From an uncultured Lachnospiraceae bacterium (lineage in GTDB: Bacteria > Bacillota > Clostridia > Lachnospirales > Lachnospiraceae): a stretch of 64,000 bases of DNA. Location of the stretch: NCBI GenBank assembly GCA_902779355.1, contig CACZBF010000002.1, positions 223,776 through 287,775 of the forward strand. Reading direction: 5' to 3'. Made by a program: the position numbers and the translations under genes. Positions 42,761 to 50,078 of this stretch are shown piece after piece (within the stretch, counting starts at the first letter, position 1; each line of letters begins with the position of its first letter). The notes below the pieces were generated by a model that worked only from the letters and a program-made list of their open reading frames with translations, was not told the DNA's origin and made no database searches.

Positions 42761-43027
42761 TCAGTTGGGCAGCTTCTGCATGATCCAGCCGCCGCCCTGC
42801 GCGAACAACCCGACTTTTTGGCCGTCCTCCAGTGCATGTCCATCCTCTGTCACAGCAAGTACCTGCGCACCGTCGCTTAAACACACGAGACTTTCTCCGC
42901 TGCCCATCTGCTTTACCACAACCCCCGTCGCGTCATAATCCGGCAGACAGTCCGCGTCCGTCTTTACGCCGCCTGTCGCCTGAAACAGCATATCATCTTC
43001 CACCCGGATATTCTTTTTTTCTTCCAT
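42761..43027 (-). CDS. Double-glycine leader small secreted protein 1
   Basis: An 88-residue protein beginning MEEKKNIRVEDDMLFQATGG. The leader, ending in Gly19-Gly20, matches the two other small genes at 58010 and 63921 (V-[ED]-D-[DE]-x-[LM]-x-[QN]-A-[TV]-G-G). It should be cut after GG by the C39 peptidase of the exporter at 47212. The 68-residue mature part has alternating hydrophobic strands (ATGVVVKQMG, ESLVCLSDGAQVLAVTEDG, VGLFAQGGGWIMQKL) and two Cys; it looks like a small beta barrel. GGAGGG lies 8 bp before the ATG. It sits right after the LytTR/DUF3021 genes and has its own possible LytTR box. Confidence 0.8.
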   Translation of the reverse strand: MEEKKNIRVEDDMLFQATGGVKTDADCLPDYDATGVVVKQMGSGESLVCLSDGAQVLAVTEDGHALEDGQKVGLFAQGGGWIMQKLPN

Positions 43028-43152
43028 CCTTCCATCCCTCCATGTATCTGACAGTCCGCCTTGTCCCGATCTGCACGTTTCCTCAAACGCTACAGCCATT
43101 TGCCTCACGTTCAGCTTAAGCGCACCTGCCTTCTCCCTACAAGGGATTTTGC

Positions 43153-43183
43153 GCAATCGGTCGTTTTACATGCGCGATTGGTT
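43153..43183 (-). promoter_or_regulatory. LytTR-type box d, upstream of peptide 1 (weaker)
   Basis: On the minus strand AACCAATCGC (43183-43174) and GACCGATTGC (43162-43153), period 21 bp. It fits the same spacing as the other boxes but with more mismatches, and the expected -10 position (43119-43114) reads TTAAGC, which is poor. It overlaps the end of the DUF3021 gene. Confidence 0.4.
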
Positions 43184-43606
43184 GATCTTGTCGTTAGTGA
43201 TCATCTCGGAGAGCTCTTCATTGATCTTACGGATCTCACGTCTCCAAAGGGTGTACTGCATGATCCAGATGACAAAATAAGCCCCTGAGAACGCCAGAAA
43301 TGCGATCAGTGTTCCTAAGCCGCCAAACCACCTTAGGAGAAAATTTACGACAAAAAACGACCCAAAGGTCATGATATAATGTGTCAATGTCGCCCGAAGC
43401 AGACTCCAGCTCTCAATATCATAGACAGCGGAACCGCCCATCGCGATCGCACCATAGATCCCGGATCCGATCAGCTGCGCCATCAGTGCGCCTCTGTTTA
43501 AAAGGTCTTCGGGCGAAGCAAAGATCACATACATCACCGCGCCGATCAGCAGACCTATAGAAAATCCCAGCGCCGATAAAAAGATTGCTCTATTTTTTAG
43601 ATTCAT
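43166..43606 (-). CDS. DUF3021 membrane protein (LytTR-system partner)
   Basis: A 146-residue protein with four membrane spans (about 8-28, 40-60, 72-95 and 102-122) and a basic cytoplasmic tail. DUF3021 proteins are coded beside stand-alone LytTR regulators; in the streptococcal LytTR regulatory systems the membrane partner holds the DNA-binding protein inactive. Its start overlaps the second LytTR gene by 17 bp, so the two are coupled. Confidence 0.85.
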   Translation of the reverse strand: MNLKNRAIFLSALGFSIGLLIGAVMYVIFASPEDLLNRGALMAQLIGSGIYGAIAMGGSAVYDIESWSLLRATLTHYIMTFGSFFVVNFLLRWFGGLGTLIAFLAFSGAYFVIWIMQYTLWRREIRKINEELSEMITNDKINQSRM

Positions 43607-44075
43607 TTTGATCCCTCCGTGCCAACGCCTCTTTAACGTCCTTTACCCGTCTTCTTGCGACCCATGTGGTCTCCCCGTTCTCAAGCTCCACCCCGATCGT
43701 TCCGACCGTCGAAAAATCAAAACTTTTGACCCTCCTCAGATTGATCGTCTCTGATTGGGAAATACGTACAAATCGGCTTACATCCAGCAGTTCCTCCACC
43801 TCACGCAGCGTTTTTCTCACTTCATACAGCCTTTCCGCGGTCTGCACCATAACCTTCCGGTTGTGGACATACAGCCGGATGATCTGCCGCTGCGGCAGCA
43901 TCACGAGACTCTCTCTGAAATACGCCGGTATCAGCGGCATCTTTCTGTCGGAAAAAGCCTGCACTGCTGCGATCAACGCTTCAACATCCTCATTCCGCTC
44001 CTTATTCTTGATGTAGACCGTTAGCTTCGGCCACTCCTGATCAATGATCAGTTTAATATCCAACAATTCTGACAT
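43590..44075 (-). CDS. Stand-alone LytTR DNA-binding regulator (second copy)
   Basis: A 161-residue protein with no receiver. The C-terminal half (about 58-150) is a LytTR domain: LPQRQIIRLYVHNRKVMVQTAERLYEVRKTLREVEELL, then FVRISQSETINLRRVKSFDF and GVELENGETTWVARRRVKDV. The N-terminal 50 residues (IKLIIDQEWPKLTVYIKNKERNEDVEALI) are shared with the upstream paralog. It probably binds the 21-bp-spaced repeats found at the regulon promoters. Its gene is 16 bp after its paralog. Confidence 0.9.
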   Translation of the reverse strand: MSELLDIKLIIDQEWPKLTVYIKNKERNEDVEALIAAVQAFSDRKMPLIPAYFRESLVMLPQRQIIRLYVHNRKVMVQTAERLYEVRKTLREVEELLDVSRFVRISQSETINLRRVKSFDFSTVGTIGVELENGETTWVARRRVKDVKEALARRDQNESKK

Positions 44076-44091
44076 GTTTTTTCATTCGCCC

Positions 44092-44562
44092 TTATCTGCT
44101 ATATTTTCTCAAGACCTGCCTGATCTCATGCAGGCGATTCCGCGAAACCCAGGATTTGTTTCCGTCTTCAAATTCCACGCCAACCGTCCCTTTGATGTTC
44201 AGGTCAAAGCATTTGATCTTATAGAGATTGATGATCTCAGACTGTGAGATGCGGACAAACCGCTCCGGATTCAGGATCTGCTCCAAAGCTGAGAGACTTT
44301 TTTTCATCAGATAGACCTGATCAGCGGTCTGGAGCATCACTTTCTTGTTGTGTGTAAAAACACGGATCACATCCCTTTGCGACACAAGCGTAAGCTTGTC
44401 ATCGAGGGTTGCCATGACCACCGGAAAATCGCGATCCGACGCATAATCAATGGCCTGAATAATATGCTCCACCTGTTTTGTTTTTTCTCTGGTCTGTATC
44501 GTTACTTTTGGCTCGATGTACTTTTCGTCCAGAACGACGTCGATATCGATCATATTGTTCAT
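44092..44562 (-). CDS. Stand-alone LytTR DNA-binding regulator (first copy)
   Basis: A 156-residue paralog of the next gene with the same layout: an N-terminal domain (IDIDVVLDEKYIEPKVTIQTREKTKQVEHII) and a LytTR domain (about 65-150) with VSQRDVIRVFTHNKKVMLQTADQVYLMKKSL, FVRISQSEIINLYKIKCFDL and GVEFEDGNKSWVSRNRL. I start it at ATG 44562; the longer frame begins with GTG overlapping the STAS gene. Two copies side by side could form a heterodimer or act at different sites. Confidence 0.9.
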   Translation of the reverse strand: MNNMIDIDVVLDEKYIEPKVTIQTREKTKQVEHIIQAIDYASDRDFPVVMATLDDKLTLVSQRDVIRVFTHNKKVMLQTADQVYLMKKSLSALEQILNPERFVRISQSEIINLYKIKCFDLNIKGTVGVEFEDGNKSWVSRNRLHEIRQVLRKYSR

Positions 44563-44582
44563 GACAATAAAAAACTCCTCTC

Positions 44583-44903
44583 TCACTCCGCTGCGGATCC
44601 CTCGGCAAGGTATTCGCTGAAGCCCGTCATTTCCAGCAATTCAAGCACCTCTGGGCAGACATTTTTGACAGATACCTCCCCACCTCTTTCTGCCGTGTAC
44701 TCACCTGCCCAATAAAGAATCCGAAGTCCCGCGGATGCGATGTAGATAAGCCCGTCAAAATCGAAATAAATGTTTTTTACATCCTCCGGGATCTGACTCA
44801 GTCTCTCATCCAGATTCATCGCTTCCAGCGTATTCAGTTTCCCTTTCAATCCGAGATGCAGGCTCTCGTCCTCGATCTCCCATGTTACCTCAAGCTGTCC
44901 CAT
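44583..44903 (-). CDS. STAS-domain (anti-anti-sigma-like) protein
   Basis: A 106-residue STAS domain: LHLGLKGKLNTLEAMNLDERLSQI, then IYFDFDGLIYIASAGLRILYW with the Ser that is phosphorylated in SpoIIAA relatives, and SVKNVCPEVLELLEMTGFSEYL. No kinase or phosphatase partner (SpoIIAB, SpoIIE) is in the window. Sitting between exporter and LytTR genes, it may control a sigma-factor branch or the exporter itself. Confidence 0.85.
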   Translation of the reverse strand: MGQLEVTWEIEDESLHLGLKGKLNTLEAMNLDERLSQIPEDVKNIYFDFDGLIYIASAGLRILYWAGEYTAERGGEVSVKNVCPEVLELLEMTGFSEYLAEGSAAE

Positions 44904-44929
44904 TTCTCTCTCCTCATCATAACACCTGT

Positions 44930-47122
44930 TTACAGATCCGCTCTCTGCCGTTCTACAAGCTCTGCAAAAAATCCTTTCTGCGCGATCAACTCCTCGTAAG
45001 TCCCATCCTCTACAACCTTACCGCCGTCAAAAACCAGGATTCGGTCGCACTGGCGGATGGTGGAAAGGCGATGCGCAATGACGATCCGCGTGCATTTCAT
45101 CGCATCCAGCGCCTCCGATACCTTACGCTGCGTGATATTATCCAGCGCCGAAGTGGCTTCATCCATGATCAAAAGCTTCGGTTTCGGCGCCACCGCACGT
45201 GCGATCATGAGCCGCTGTTTCTGTCCTCCGCTGATGCCGCCGCTCCCTTCGGAGATCAGCGTATGCATCCCCATCGGCATCCGGCGGATATCCTCGTCAA
45301 TCCCCGCGATCCTTGCGGCTTCCCACGCATCGTCCAATGTCAGATATGGCGCTGCGATCACGATATTGGAAAAGATATCGCCCTGGAACAATTTGCCATT
45401 TTGCGTGACGACCCCGATATTTTTACGCAGAGACCTGAGATCCAGCGTTGACAGATCTTTTCCATCATAAAAAATATTGCCTCTGGTGGGCGTCTCGAAT
45501 CCGAGCAGCAAACGGATCAGTGTGGACTTCCCACATCCGGTCTTGCCGACAATTGCAACATACTGTCCCGGTCGGATCGTAAGCGAGAGGTCATCGAGAA
45601 TCACCGGACTGTTCTCTGAATAACGGAATGTCAGATTCATCACCTCAATCCCGCCGTTGATCTTCGTCAAGATCTCCTTCTGCTCCGAAATTTCAGACAC
45701 CGCATGTAAAATCGGTTCTGCCATGTCAAAGGTAGGTTTGATGTTCGCAGCGGTCAATGCTACACCAAACAATGACATGAAGGCACCAAAGACAGTCCCA
45801 TAAGCAGACTGGAACGCGTAATACTCCGCAGCGCTCACATGACACACGATCGCCTGATTATAAAGAACGATCGTCCCTATGATCGTGATCGCCGAGCTGA
45901 TCACGGTATTGATCTTCAGAAAAAGGGGCGGATTGTAGCGGAGCGATGCAACCTTCGCATAAAGATCGCCCCAGCGGGAAAAAGTACGCATCTCCGCACC
46001 GGTCAGTTTGATCTTCTGGATGCCCGTGATCGTGGCATAGCTCATGCCGCTTTCCTTGGAGTCCAGCAGCATCTGCTTTTTGGTAAGACGCATCTGGAGA
46101 AGCGACGACAGCACCGTAAAAGCAACCGTAGTCAGGATCAGCACAAGCGCAGGTGCCACCAGCCCCGGCGCAAACAGAAAAATCTGTGAAATATAAGCCA
46201 ACGAAAAAACAGAGGTCAACCCGGTGCTCAGCGTCACCGACACGAGCGTGCTGCATAGTGAATTCACATGACCCGCTCTGGACGACAGCTCACCGGAACT
46301 GTAAGAGCGGAAAAAAACCGCCGGAAGCGTCAGGATCCGCATCATGGTCGCCGCCTCCACACATATACTCATTTTCGTATCGATTCTTGTCGTGACAAGA
46401 TTTTTAACTGCACCAAACATCAATGCGCCGATCGATGCCGACAGCAGGAACAGTACCGTCACAAGCAACAGGGCGACGCTTTCGCTGCTCACCACATTTT
46501 GAAACAGAAACAGATTGATCCGCGGCGTCAGCATGCCGACCAATGTCACAAGCAGCGTCGCCAGAAGGATCATCACATAATCCGCAGGTGAGATCACGCG
46601 CAGAAGATAAACCGCAAGGTCGGTAAGCTTCAAGCGTTTCAGCGGGAACGGACGGTAAAAAGCGTAAGCCTCCTTCCGGTATTCGCCTTCGTTCTTTTTT
46701 CTGATCAGGACATATCGATCCGTCTCTTCATCGTAAGCGCGGTAATGCGTCAATCCAAACGGGATCAAGGCTACCGGCGCATCATCTGCCTTCCGAAACC
46801 CCAGCATCACGCCGAAAGCATCCCTATACCACCCTGAGGACAACTCCACTTTGCGATACATCACACCGGACGCATGCAGGGAATACTCCAACTTTTCCCC
46901 GACCGTACTTAAGTTTCTGGGAATCTCTCTTTTTGGCACACGATAGTATTCCAGGATCTTATTGATCACACCATTTCCGCGCGCATCGTCATCGTATTTT
47001 GTGCCGATCGAATGATCCCCGGTGACGGCTCTGGCAATCTTCAGAAAGGTATTATCAAAGGACTGATCATCTCTTTGTTTTCGGAGTTTTACCTGATCCT
47101 CAAACCAACTCATCGTCGTCAT
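44930..47122 (-). CDS. NHLM-type ABC exporter subunit, ATP-binding (ABC2)
   Basis: A 730-residue half transporter. An N-terminal region (about 1-155, MSWFEDQVKLRKQRDDQSFDNTFLKIARAV and on) lacks peptidase residues; six spans follow (about 160-450), then the ATPase with Walker A GKTGCGKST, signature ISGGQKQR and Walker B LLIMDEATSALD. This architecture is the second ABC gene of NHLM bacteriocin export systems, which pairs with a C39-containing partner. The start at 47122 overlaps a 19-codon mini-ORF stop; an ATG three codons later (MSWF) is also possible. No close ribosome site precedes either. Confidence 0.85.
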   Translation of the reverse strand: MTTMSWFEDQVKLRKQRDDQSFDNTFLKIARAVTGDHSIGTKYDDDARGNGVINKILEYYRVPKREIPRNLSTVGEKLEYSLHASGVMYRKVELSSGWYRDAFGVMLGFRKADDAPVALIPFGLTHYRAYDEETDRYVLIRKKNEGEYRKEAYAFYRPFPLKRLKLTDLAVYLLRVISPADYVMILLATLLVTLVGMLTPRINLFLFQNVVSSESVALLLVTVLFLLSASIGALMFGAVKNLVTTRIDTKMSICVEAATMMRILTLPAVFFRSYSSGELSSRAGHVNSLCSTLVSVTLSTGLTSVFSLAYISQIFLFAPGLVAPALVLILTTVAFTVLSSLLQMRLTKKQMLLDSKESGMSYATITGIQKIKLTGAEMRTFSRWGDLYAKVASLRYNPPLFLKINTVISSAITIIGTIVLYNQAIVCHVSAAEYYAFQSAYGTVFGAFMSLFGVALTAANIKPTFDMAEPILHAVSEISEQKEILTKINGGIEVMNLTFRYSENSPVILDDLSLTIRPGQYVAIVGKTGCGKSTLIRLLLGFETPTRGNIFYDGKDLSTLDLRSLRKNIGVVTQNGKLFQGDIFSNIVIAAPYLTLDDAWEAARIAGIDEDIRRMPMGMHTLISEGSGGISGGQKQRLMIARAVAPKPKLLIMDEATSALDNITQRKVSEALDAMKCTRIVIAHRLSTIRQCDRILVFDGGKVVEDGTYEELIAQKGFFAELVERQRADL

Positions 47123-47178
47123 GGGCTACGCTTTTTGCTCAAACCTCGTAGACTCGGTTCTCGCCATCGCTTCGCCAT
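47119..47178 (-). CDS. Possible 19-codon coupling mini-ORF
   Basis: ATG at 47178 just after AGGAGGA; reads MAKRWREPSLRGLSKKRSP and stops in overlap with the ABC2 ATG (ATGA). The ribosome site is very close to the ATG. It may only load ribosomes for the next gene, or it may be an accident of an inserted hairpin element. Confidence 0.25.
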   Translation of the reverse strand: MAKRWREPSLRGLSKKRSP

Positions 47179-47187
47179 TCCTCCTCT

Positions 47188-47211
47188 TCGCCGAAATCAG
47201 GATTTCGGCGA
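47188..47211 (-). repeat. Hairpin between the two exporter ABC genes
   Basis: TCGCCGAAAT-4-ATTTCGGCGA: a 10-bp perfect stem directly after the ABC1 stop, with no T run on the minus strand. It may stabilise or process the message rather than end it. The adjacent 47125-47180 stretch has GCTCAAACCTCG text reminiscent of the hemZ insertion. Confidence 0.6.
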
Positions 47212-49395
47212 TCATTCGCTTTGTACCAGTTCACGGTAATAGCCGCCCTTGGCATAGAGCTCTTCATGCCGTCCTCTGTCCACTACTTTCCCGTGATCCA
47301 TGACAATGATCTCATCACAGTCTCTGATCGTAGACAGGCGATGCGCGATCACGATACAGGTGATGCCTCTGTCCTTGATCGCATTTACCACATCGCACTC
47401 CGTTCTGGCATCCAGCGCAGAGGTGGCCTCGTCCAGGATCACGATCGTGGGATCCTGCGCCAACACTCTTGCGATCTCCATCCGCTGTCTCTGACCGCCG
47501 GAAAAATCATTTCCGCCCTCTGTCATTTTATACTCATAGCCGTTTTCTCTCGCCATGATATCCTGATGGATCTGTGCATCCCGCGCTGCGGCGATCACCT
47601 CAAACTCCTTGATGGAATCGTCCCACATGCGGATATTTTCAGAAATAGAATCTTCAAACAAAATAATATCCTGATCAACAACCGCCACAGAGCCGGTAAA
47701 CACATTCCGGTCGATCTCGGAAAACGGCTTCCCGTCAAACAGGATCTCCCCTTCCCATGGGCTGTACAGCCCGGAAAGAAGTTTCGCGAGCGTGGATTTG
47801 CCGCATCCGCTCTCTCCCACAAAGGCAACACGGCTGCCCGGTGTCAGCTTCAGCGAAAAATCCCGGATCAAAGGTTCCTCCAATGGAGAATAGCCGAAGG
47901 TCACGTGCCGCATCTCAACGGCCCCCCGCAGTTTTTTGTAGCTAACCTCTCCGGTCAGCATGCGGGCTGCGCCGTTCGTGTCATCCGGATACTCCATGAC
48001 ATCCTCGATCCGCTCCATATCTGTCCGCAGTTCCTGCAGCGTCTGACCCGTGGAAATAAAGGTGGTCGCCGGCGCCGTAAATGCGCCAAGAAACCCTTGG
48101 AACGCCGTGATGGAACCGATGGTGAACTGCCCCCGCATCACGAGGAAGATTCCCACGGCAACCACTGTCGTATTCGTTACGATCGATACAATCCCCGGCA
48201 CACTTCCCAGATACTGGTTCAACATTGCAAAGCGCACCTTCTGCGTATTCACGCTGGCCTGGAAACCGGCCCACTTCTGAAAATAGCCATCCTCTGCACC
48301 GCTCGCCTTGATCGTTTCGATCATCTCGATCCCTGCGGTCGTGCAGCTATACAGTTTTCCGGAATCACGGGACTGGATTCGGGAAATATTGACCCGTCTC
48401 GTTGAGATCAGCCTGGAGATCAGGAGATTGATCACGATGGAGGAAATCCCGATGATCGTCAGGATCACGCTGTTTTTCAGCATGACCACAAGATAAAACA
48501 CCATCATAAACGCATTCAGGATGAGCGGTGCGAACGTGTAAATGAGTGAATTGGAAATCCCTGCGTTTCCGGCGCGGCGCGATAAAATATCACCCGCAAA
48601 GCGCTGGGAGAAAAAATCCATCGGCAGGTTCAAAACCTTCCACATATAGGAGGTCGTCCCGGAAGCCGCCATTTTCCCATCGATCCGCTTGGAATAGATC
48701 GCGCTGATCAGCTGTGTCAGGATCTGCAGAAAGCCAAACGCAGACATCACGATCAGAAACGGAATATGCCATCCCGGATCTTTTCCTGTCAACAGACGAT
48801 CCATAAAGATTTTGGAAAAGACCGGGTTGATCACACCGATCAAGGACGAGATCAGCGTCATCACAACGACAAACACGATCGCCGCTCCACATCCGACGAG
48901 CCGTTTTTTCGCAAAGGCCAGGGTGGATTTCTGCTTTCCGCCGGGCTCAAAGGTTTCCGACGGGGAAAAAAGGATACAGAGCCCTGTAAACTTTTCGTCA
49001 AACTCCTCCATCGGCACGAGGATCGTTCCCCGCGCAGGATCGTTGATGGAAACTTTGTTGTTACGGAAGCCGTTCACCACAACAAAGTGATTGAATTCCC
49101 AGTGGGCGATGCAGGGAAAGGTTCCATGCTCCTTCAGATAATCCGGCTCATACCGGTATCCGTTCGCCTCCAGCCCATAGTTTCTGGCTGCAAGGAGGAT
49201 GTTGCGTCCGTTGGAACCATCTCTCGACACACCGCAATCCCGCCGCACCTGCTCCAGCGGCACCCACTTTTCGTAATAAGCAAGCACCATGGCAAGAGAA
49301 GCCGCGCCGCATTCCAGCGCTTCCATCTGCATGATAAACGGCACTTTTGCGACCTTTTTTTGTGCCGGCTGTTTGATCTTCGTCTTCTCCTTCAT
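47212..49395 (-). CDS. NHLM-type C39 peptidase/ABC exporter (ABC1)
   Basis: A 727-residue bifunctional transporter. The C39 peptidase domain (about 18-140) has QMEALECGAASLAMVL with Gln23 and catalytic Cys29, His103 in HFVVVNG and Asp119 in INDPARG, so all active-site residues are present. Six membrane spans cover about 165-450. The ATPase has Walker A GESGCGKST, signature FSGGQRQR and Walker B IVILDEATSALD. It cleaves double-glycine leaders and exports the mature product with ATP. The three leader genes in this window are the likely cargo. Its start overlaps the HlyD-like gene stop (ATGA). Confidence 0.95.
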   Translation of the reverse strand: MKEKTKIKQPAQKKVAKVPFIMQMEALECGAASLAMVLAYYEKWVPLEQVRRDCGVSRDGSNGRNILLAARNYGLEANGYRYEPDYLKEHGTFPCIAHWEFNHFVVVNGFRNNKVSINDPARGTILVPMEEFDEKFTGLCILFSPSETFEPGGKQKSTLAFAKKRLVGCGAAIVFVVVMTLISSLIGVINPVFSKIFMDRLLTGKDPGWHIPFLIVMSAFGFLQILTQLISAIYSKRIDGKMAASGTTSYMWKVLNLPMDFFSQRFAGDILSRRAGNAGISNSLIYTFAPLILNAFMMVFYLVVMLKNSVILTIIGISSIVINLLISRLISTRRVNISRIQSRDSGKLYSCTTAGIEMIETIKASGAEDGYFQKWAGFQASVNTQKVRFAMLNQYLGSVPGIVSIVTNTTVVAVGIFLVMRGQFTIGSITAFQGFLGAFTAPATTFISTGQTLQELRTDMERIEDVMEYPDDTNGAARMLTGEVSYKKLRGAVEMRHVTFGYSPLEEPLIRDFSLKLTPGSRVAFVGESGCGKSTLAKLLSGLYSPWEGEILFDGKPFSEIDRNVFTGSVAVVDQDIILFEDSISENIRMWDDSIKEFEVIAAARDAQIHQDIMARENGYEYKMTEGGNDFSGGQRQRMEIARVLAQDPTIVILDEATSALDARTECDVVNAIKDRGITCIVIAHRLSTIRDCDEIIVMDHGKVVDRGRHEELYAKGGYYRELVQSE

Positions 49396-49874
49396 GACCC
49401 GCCAAACAAAAAGGAAAGCGGTGAAATCCGCTCCGTCACCAGCTGCGCTTCATATGAGCCGGTCGGCAGCGATCCCTCCGCATCAATCTCATAGATCCAC
49501 TCTCCCGGCTGCAGATCGCCCAGAAACATCACATAGGTATCCGTCCCGGGATCCACGGAAACCGGCGTCGCTTCATGAAGAGACACAGGATACTCCTTGC
49601 CGTCGATCTTGGCAGCCATTTCCGCACTGAATCTGTCATCGTATTCTTTTTTAACCCAGCATACCGTATGCTGCCCATCAGAGATCGCCACACATGGCAC
49701 CGTAGAGTCAATGTGTCCCACAAGTCCGAAAACACACGCCCCGGCAAGGATGATCACCACCGCGATCAAGATAAACCAAAGCCCCGGATTGGAGAGCTTT
49801 ACATAATCATTCAGCCGGTCCGCGGACGCGACCCGCTCCATGGGTTTGTCTCTGAAAATGGTCTCATTTTCCAT
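49392..49874 (-). CDS. Short HlyD-like secretion protein of the exporter
   Basis: A 160-residue protein: cytoplasmic N-terminus (METIFRD-type, with RVASADRLNDYVKLSNP), one span (about 30-52) and an outer beta domain (about 60-160) ending RISPLSFLFGGS, as in NHLM secretion proteins. It is much shorter than usual HlyD partners and lacks the coiled-coil hairpin, which fits a cell with one membrane. It is first in the operon with both ABC genes, controlled by LytTR box b. An in-frame TTG 9 codons upstream is an alternative start. Confidence 0.75.
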   Translation of the reverse strand: MENETIFRDKPMERVASADRLNDYVKLSNPGLWFILIAVVIILAGACVFGLVGHIDSTVPCVAISDGQHTVCWVKKEYDDRFSAEMAAKIDGKEYPVSLHEATPVSVDPGTDTYVMFLGDLQPGEWIYEIDAEGSLPTGSYEAQLVTERISPLSFLFGGS

Positions 49875-49916
49875 ACAGAATCGTTCCCATCCTTCCCGCA
49901 ATGCATACTACGAATT

Positions 49917-49986
49917 ATTGTATAAAAGAAATCCCTTTGATTCAATGAGTTGTCGCTATTCGGTATAGTTTTGCTGCTATTTGGTA
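49917..49986 (-). promoter_or_regulatory. LytTR-type box b and promoter of the exporter operon
   Basis: TACCAAATAG (49986-49977) and TACCGAATAG (49965-49956), period 21 bp; then exactly 33 bp to TACAAT (49922-49917). It drives the HlyD-ABC1-ABC2-STAS-LytTR-LytTR-DUF3021 operon, so the regulators control their own synthesis. Confidence 0.7.
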
Positions 49987-50015
49987 ATATTTTATACAAT
50001 TAAAGCAATTCAAAT

Positions 50016-50055
50016 CGGCGGGGGCAAAAGTCACATGGCACTTTTGCCCCCGCCG
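50016..50055 (-). terminator. Strong hairpin terminator after the FtsX-like permease
   Basis: A perfect 16-bp stem (CGGCGGGGGCAAAAGT with its complement) around an 8-base loop; ATTTGAATTGCTTTAATT follows on the minus strand. It separates the permease operon from the exporter promoter. Confidence 0.85.
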
Positions 50056-50078
50056 TTCATAAACTGTCCCTCACACTC

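Noticed and set aside
42761..43027. Classical nitrile-hydratase-like (NHLP) or Nif11 leader peptide
   Set aside because: The leader is only about 20 residues and lacks the long conserved NHLP/Nif11 domain, although the exporter is of the NHLM class.
38780..49986. Lanthipeptide or radical-SAM-modified RiPP cluster
   Set aside because: No LanM, LanB, LanC or cluster-linked radical SAM gene is present; the two radical SAM genes (18597 and 28762) belong to other operons.
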